From positions 69,677,635 through 69,741,634 of the forward strand of contig CM036619.1 of the NCBI GenBank assembly GCA_020746105.1: 64,000 bases of DNA. The letters are read 5' to 3'. Both the position numbers and the translations under genes were made by a program. A model generated the notes under the pieces. That model was not told the origin of the DNA. It worked only from the letters and a program-made list of their open reading frames with translations, and made no database searches. Positions 59,448 to 64,000 of the stretch are shown in pieces; positions within the stretch are counted from its first letter, which is position 1, and every line of letters begins with the position of its first letter. Origin of the DNA: Trogon surrucura. Taxonomy: Eukaryota > Chordata > Aves > Trogoniformes > Trogonidae.

Positions 59448-62364
59448 TTTACTTTCTATATCTGTACCTTTCTTTCATTATTCAAGCACATGTGAACCAT
59501 GAAAGCAAATTGAAAAAATCTCCTTTGGCTACTAAAACAAAATCAAATTACTTGCACTGATTATAAAGAAATTTTTACTCCTCGGTTACAAAGCCAGTGA
59601 AAAGCTAATTTTAAACTTATGAGATATTGATCATTAAAGTAGCATATTCAGGTTTGTGTAATAAGAGCAAGTAGCAGTAATTGGTCTTTCAAATCACTTA
59701 TTCAGAAGCATTTTAATTCAAAATATTTTTGTCTTTAAGAACTGTGGAATAATTGTAACTAATAAGCCTGCATTTTATACAAAACATTAAGCAATAGGAA
59801 AGTGGATGCAAAAAATTTCCTTTTCAGGAGAACTCAGCACATGAAAATAACTATTCGGGAAAAGCTTTTCATAAAAAAAAATTTTAAATTGTTATGTGAC
59901 GAAGAGCAGTATCTGCTCTTGAGCTTTTCTTATTTTTTTGAGGAAAAGGAAAAACAAGCTATTTTTGACTCAAAGCCCATTCAGACAAAGTATGTTTTGG
60001 TGTTCAGTACTGGAAGCATGCAGTCAGTACTGTAAACCAGGGCTTAAAATGTGCTGATCTAAATAAAACACAAACATGAATGTCACATTTTACTTTTCTA
60101 CAATGACTGCTGAAGGGCAAGAACAATGAGCCTCTGTGAGAAAAGTTGGTGGAAAAGAAGGAGTAGCAAGAATTGATGGTAAGCAAATAAGTTTCTAGTG
60201 AGAAGTCATCCCTGGCTGGACATCTTTGTGATAAGAGAGATGACTAAAAGAGGGGTCCAAATGGCAGAGAATGCCAGAAGGGGGCAAAAAAAAGAGGTGT
60301 AACTGTATTGACAATGGGACAAAAAGGGAAACTAGTAGCTACACAAGGACCCAGGAGATGGCAGGTGGCAGAGATGGAGCAACTGGGTGGATGGATGGTG
60401 AGAAACAATAGAAAAAAAAAAACACAGTGAGTGCATGTGGGGAAAGGGAAAAAAAAAGAATTAATATACTGCATTTAAAAAAAAAAAAAAATACATAGAT
60501 CATCCAAAGGCCTGAGGAATGGCAGTCAAACTTGTAGTTACAAGACACATTGTGGAGAGGGATGACCGCTCCAGTCCTGAGCAGCCATCAAGAGGAGGAA
60601 GCCATCAAAAGGCATGCTCCTGCCTGCCTCTGCCCCCAGCCAGCCCCTGCTCCAGGAGCAGACCTCGTGGTACCCAGCGGTGAGTGAGTGGGCAGGGGAG
60701 GGAGCGGGTGGGATGTGACCTCATGCTGCCTGCAGCTGTAGAGTGAAATGTCCTCCACCAGCCTTTCGGAAAGGGAAGGTTCCTTCTGAAAGAAAACCAA
60801 GGAGCACATTGAGTACTCAGTGTCCAACAGTGCCCAGAGTTTTGTTTAAGGCTTGAACCTTAGCTGCGACTGAACCTGGAAAGGGGAAAATGAAAGCAAG
60901 ACAAGAACGTGAATTATTAATGTTTCTACATTATTGTGCTTAGAAAGCAATAGCCAAGGAGCTGGGTGACAAGAGAAAGGCCTTACAATGGGGAGGCTGG
61001 GGGGCTAGGTGCACCTCAGAAAAGGCGAGGTGTGGAGATGGCATTTTGTTATTACTCTTACAGCTCCAAAAAAAAGCAATTATCACTTATACTGATCAGG
61101 AGTATAAATGTAGAAATCAAGAGTTATGGAACTGAAGGCTACTAACCGAATTAAGATAGCATCAGAAGCAAGACAGACACTTCTTGCGTCTGGAACATTT
61201 TTATCTGTGACAGCCCATACCTGCAAACAGTTCATCTGACCAACCTCCTGGCATTTTTCCATTTGTGATTTTACATTTCTATGTCTGCACTTAATCATAG
61301 CTTAAATGCCCAACTATTTTCCCTACTTTATCGCCACTTGAGCATAGCTAGTGATTTTGAATACCATTCAGAAACATTTGCAACTCTGCGTACCTCCTTA
61401 CATGCCCATCATCCGCTGTACTAAGATACTCCTATTGAATAAGCCTGAGACTTGCAGACCATGAGTGGGAAACAAGTGGCCATTGTATACAAACAAAGAT
61501 TCTTGAAAAAGCAAAACTTTCAACGAGCTTGCTTGCCTGCCTGTTATTCAGCATACTAAACATAGACTGTGAAGAGGAAATGTTCCCTCCTGCTTCTCCA
61601 GAGAATTTCTGTAGCAGTAACTTCCTCTGCATCACCACACAGCAACTCTTTTTCACATAAAGATTAAAAAAAAAAAAAAGAGTAATGCAATTTATAATAT
61701 ATGTTTTTCACAATAACCAGCAATACGATCAATAACTAGCAATGGAAATGTTCTGCTAGTGGCAAGGAACATTTTATGGTCTCAGCTCCATCAGCTGACA
61801 TTACTAAGAAATACATGCCATGGTTTCCTTCACAAGACAAACAATATTGCAGCTACAAATTCTCTGTGTTTCTTACAGGCTTTTTGTAATCTTTATTTTC
61901 TTCCACATTTTATTTCCTGAGTTATAAACATATGCTTTGTCCCATCCTGTGGCTCATCTACAAAACATTTTCATTTATATTTCTGCTGAATCATTCCAAT
62001 CTAAACATGCTAATGAAGCTTTGGGAGTGCCTTAAGGAGAAGGTATTTAAACCCATCTGTAAGTAAGATTCTGTAAATCTAAATCCTCTCTGTCCCTTAG
62101 GGTCTAGCATTAAGACCCTCAAGCAAGAGGTTTTAGCTCTTTCATGGCTCTGTTAATTCAATGACACCACACCTGATGCTAGGTATTCTTACGTAAAATG
62201 GGCTGGCCTCAGGCAATCAGTGCCCAGACAACACAGAATCTTGTAGAGATGAGCCCGGAACTGGTTTCCAAAATAAACAAGGGGACATGTGACCCCCAGA
62301 CAAGTTGTGTAATGGGTTTCCTTTAAAACATTCTGCCTGTGGTCTCCACGTCAGTTCAAATACA
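59448..62364. other. No gene recognised
   Basis: AT-rich, with A-rich tracts at about 60411-60422 and 60478-60491. The section 60.55-60.75 kb is more GC-rich and has a GCG|GTGAGT donor-like site near 60.68 kb, but I find no supporting exon. Confidence 0.55.
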
Positions 62365-62760
62365 TTTCACAGAAGCAAAGGTCTGGAAGGTACCTCAAGA
62401 GGTCATCTTGTCCAGACTCATTCCCTAAAGAAAATCTACTATGTTTATGTTATTCCTGAAAATATTGTCTAGGCTTTGGCAGTTTCATCATTGGAGGTCT
62501 TTATATACAACCTCTTCAACCAATTTCTTTCTCTGACTTTACCACAGGGAAACAGCTCTTAGCATCTGCCCCATATATTCCTTTCTGAATTTTAAACCTA
62601 TTACTTCCTGAACCACCCACTGCAAATTCAAAAAAATAAGAATAATAATTTTAAAAAAAATCAGTATTTCCTTTGTCTTGATAGAAGCCTTTTGAATATT
62701 TGAAGCCTGTTCCCCTTCCCTCAACTCCCAGTCTTCCCTTCTTATGAGAGACTCTCTCTC
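62365..62760 (-). mobile_element. Ancient CR1 LINE fragment
   Basis: On the plus strand, TTCACAGAAGCAAAGGTCTGGAAGG-type sequence is followed by ACCTCAAGAGGTCATCTTGT-CCAGACTC, the reverse complement of an old CR1 3' end. Further on, AACCTATTACTTCCTGAACC and TAGAAGCCTTTTGAATATTTGAAG correspond to positions deeper in old CR1 ORF2. Divergence is high and no frame remains. Confidence 0.7.
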
Positions 62761-64000
62761 CGCACTCCTAGGCCAGTACATGCCATAGACCATGCTTTTG
62801 GTCTTCATCTCTAGTTATCCATATCACGGACCTAGCTGAAACACCAAGGACTTCTGTCAGCTTCCATAACTGGTTTTCTTTCCTAGAAGCTTGGGCATCT
62901 AGGGTTGGCAGAAGGAGGCAGGGGAAGGATGTGAGCTGCTTGCATAGCCCACAAACAGCCAAGGTCTGCAGCCAGACCCTGGGACACGGAAAGGATTTCT
63001 TGACTCCCACCTTGTCCAGCTCCAACCTGCACATTCCAAAAGCACCATGGCACAAATTGCTGTGCCACGGTCTGAATTTTCTCGGCTAAATGCTACTGTT
63101 AGACACTGTTCAGAGAAAATAATGAAGTTTTGGTCTCTCACAGTAGTAGTCATGAGATAAAAGTGTTTCCTTCATCCAGCTCAGTGTCACAGTCACTGTA
63201 ACTACACACAAACAAGTCTGACTTATCCACGTGGTTTAAAAAAAAAAAAAAAAAAAGTCAACAGCAAACTATTAGATTGTTTTCTTGGGTTGGTTTTCTT
63301 TGATTCCCATTACCTGAAGTCAACTGACATAAGGAGCACAGCAGGCTCCCAGGTTAGGAAAGGGACCTGCTCGTTTCATTGCTAACAGGATCTTGGATTA
63401 ACTCCAGGGACAAATTATTACATCCCACAGGCTCTTCCTTTTTTTGCTGTGAAGATCACAGATGCCAGATTTGGTATCTCCTAACACACAAGTCTACATA
63501 TCAAATGCCCTTTCTCAGACATCAGTAAGCATCATAGTACATACATTCAAATAAATGCCTAAGGAAAGCCCATGATGTTGTCTGTACATGCACATATAGC
63601 TTTATGACTATAAGCAGTTACTCCTGCTAAAATGAAAATTCCAAATTATTTGGGTAGTGTCTATTTTTACTCACAGCCTTTCTGAAATTACATTTCTTTC
63701 AGCTTGCTTCAATATGTTAAGTGAAGAACAGTGCTGACAACTGAGAATCAATAGAAACTTTTACTGTTGAATAAAGATATGCCTGACAGTCCTCTTTTAG
63801 GACTTCTTGATATATGCTTGCCCTTCTAAAATTTTGTTTTATTTTACATTTTAATAAATTCATTTGGTAAGAAACACTTATTGTATATGCTGAACATCTT
63901 CATGGCCTTCATCAGTTTTTCCAAGAGAAGGGTATGATTGAGTATGGTAACTTTCAATGGAGGAGAAAAATAGAGTAAGAAAATAAACATAAATCTGAAA
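62761..64000. other. No gene recognised
   Basis: Minus-strand frames at 62.77-63.15 kb (up to 95 codons) have no recognised domain. An A20 run lies at 63238-63257. The rest is AT-rich. Confidence 0.55.

Noticed and set aside
1-64000. CRISPR array, bacterial operon, tRNA or rRNA genes
   Set aside because: No regularly spaced direct repeats with unique spacers, no dense co-directional genes and no RNA-gene sequence were recognised. The window is vertebrate nuclear DNA.

Overview
This is nuclear DNA from a bird. The evidence is a set of CR1 (chicken repeat 1) LINE copies of several ages, which carry the typical avian CR1 3' ends made of short ATTCTGTG-like repeats. An avian-type solo retroviral LTR, an AT-rich CpG-poor background and one sharp CpG island fit the same picture. 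I cannot name the species. I recognise no host protein-coding exon with confidence, so the window reads as intronic or intergenic DNA around one promoter-like CpG island.

Layout. 1-6.9 kb: unassigned sequence with a CR1 3' tail near 2.6 kb, a possible unclassified repeat at 5.0-5.46 kb and a block that keeps its CpGs at 5.88-6.15 kb. 6.91-7.35 kb: a CpG island with GC boxes, a strong minus-strand G-quadruplex motif and two minus-strand splice-donor-like sites, followed by CpG-retaining blocks at 7.85-8.02 and 8.3-8.5 kb. 8.5-16.4 kb: unassigned DNA with purine-strand tracts at 10.0-10.2 kb and a candidate regulatory element at 11.56-11.88 kb, where a motif with core AATCAnnAAACA recurs four times. 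16.43-17.25 kb: a complete solo LTR on the minus strand with TATA, CRE-like and poly(A) signals. 23.1-23.7 kb: a heavily decayed LINE reverse-transcriptase remnant. 25.63-25.95 kb: a 3x13-bp tandem repeat next to a CpG-retaining block.

30.72-31.69 kb: a young 5'-truncated CR1 whose reverse-transcriptase C-terminal frame is still open. 32.05-32.32 kb: an ancient CR1 fragment. 33.35-33.48 kb: a (GGAAT)n array at the 3' tail of a CR1. 38.68-39.16 kb: a CR1 3' fragment. 39.93-39.97 kb: a 40-bp element made only of the two fused ends of the same LTR type as the solo LTR, flanked by a perfect 5-bp target duplication. 42.93-43.79 kb: an older CR1 of another subfamily. 44.5 and 56.4 kb: very old CR1-like tails. 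57.49-58.26 and 58.63-59.45 kb: two CR1 copies of different subfamilies in the same orientation. 62.36-62.76 kb: another ancient CR1.

The functional content I can support is therefore one promoter-like island, a few candidate cis-regulatory elements and a layered record of retroelement insertion. The most unusual object is the 40-bp fused-terminus LTR footprint.
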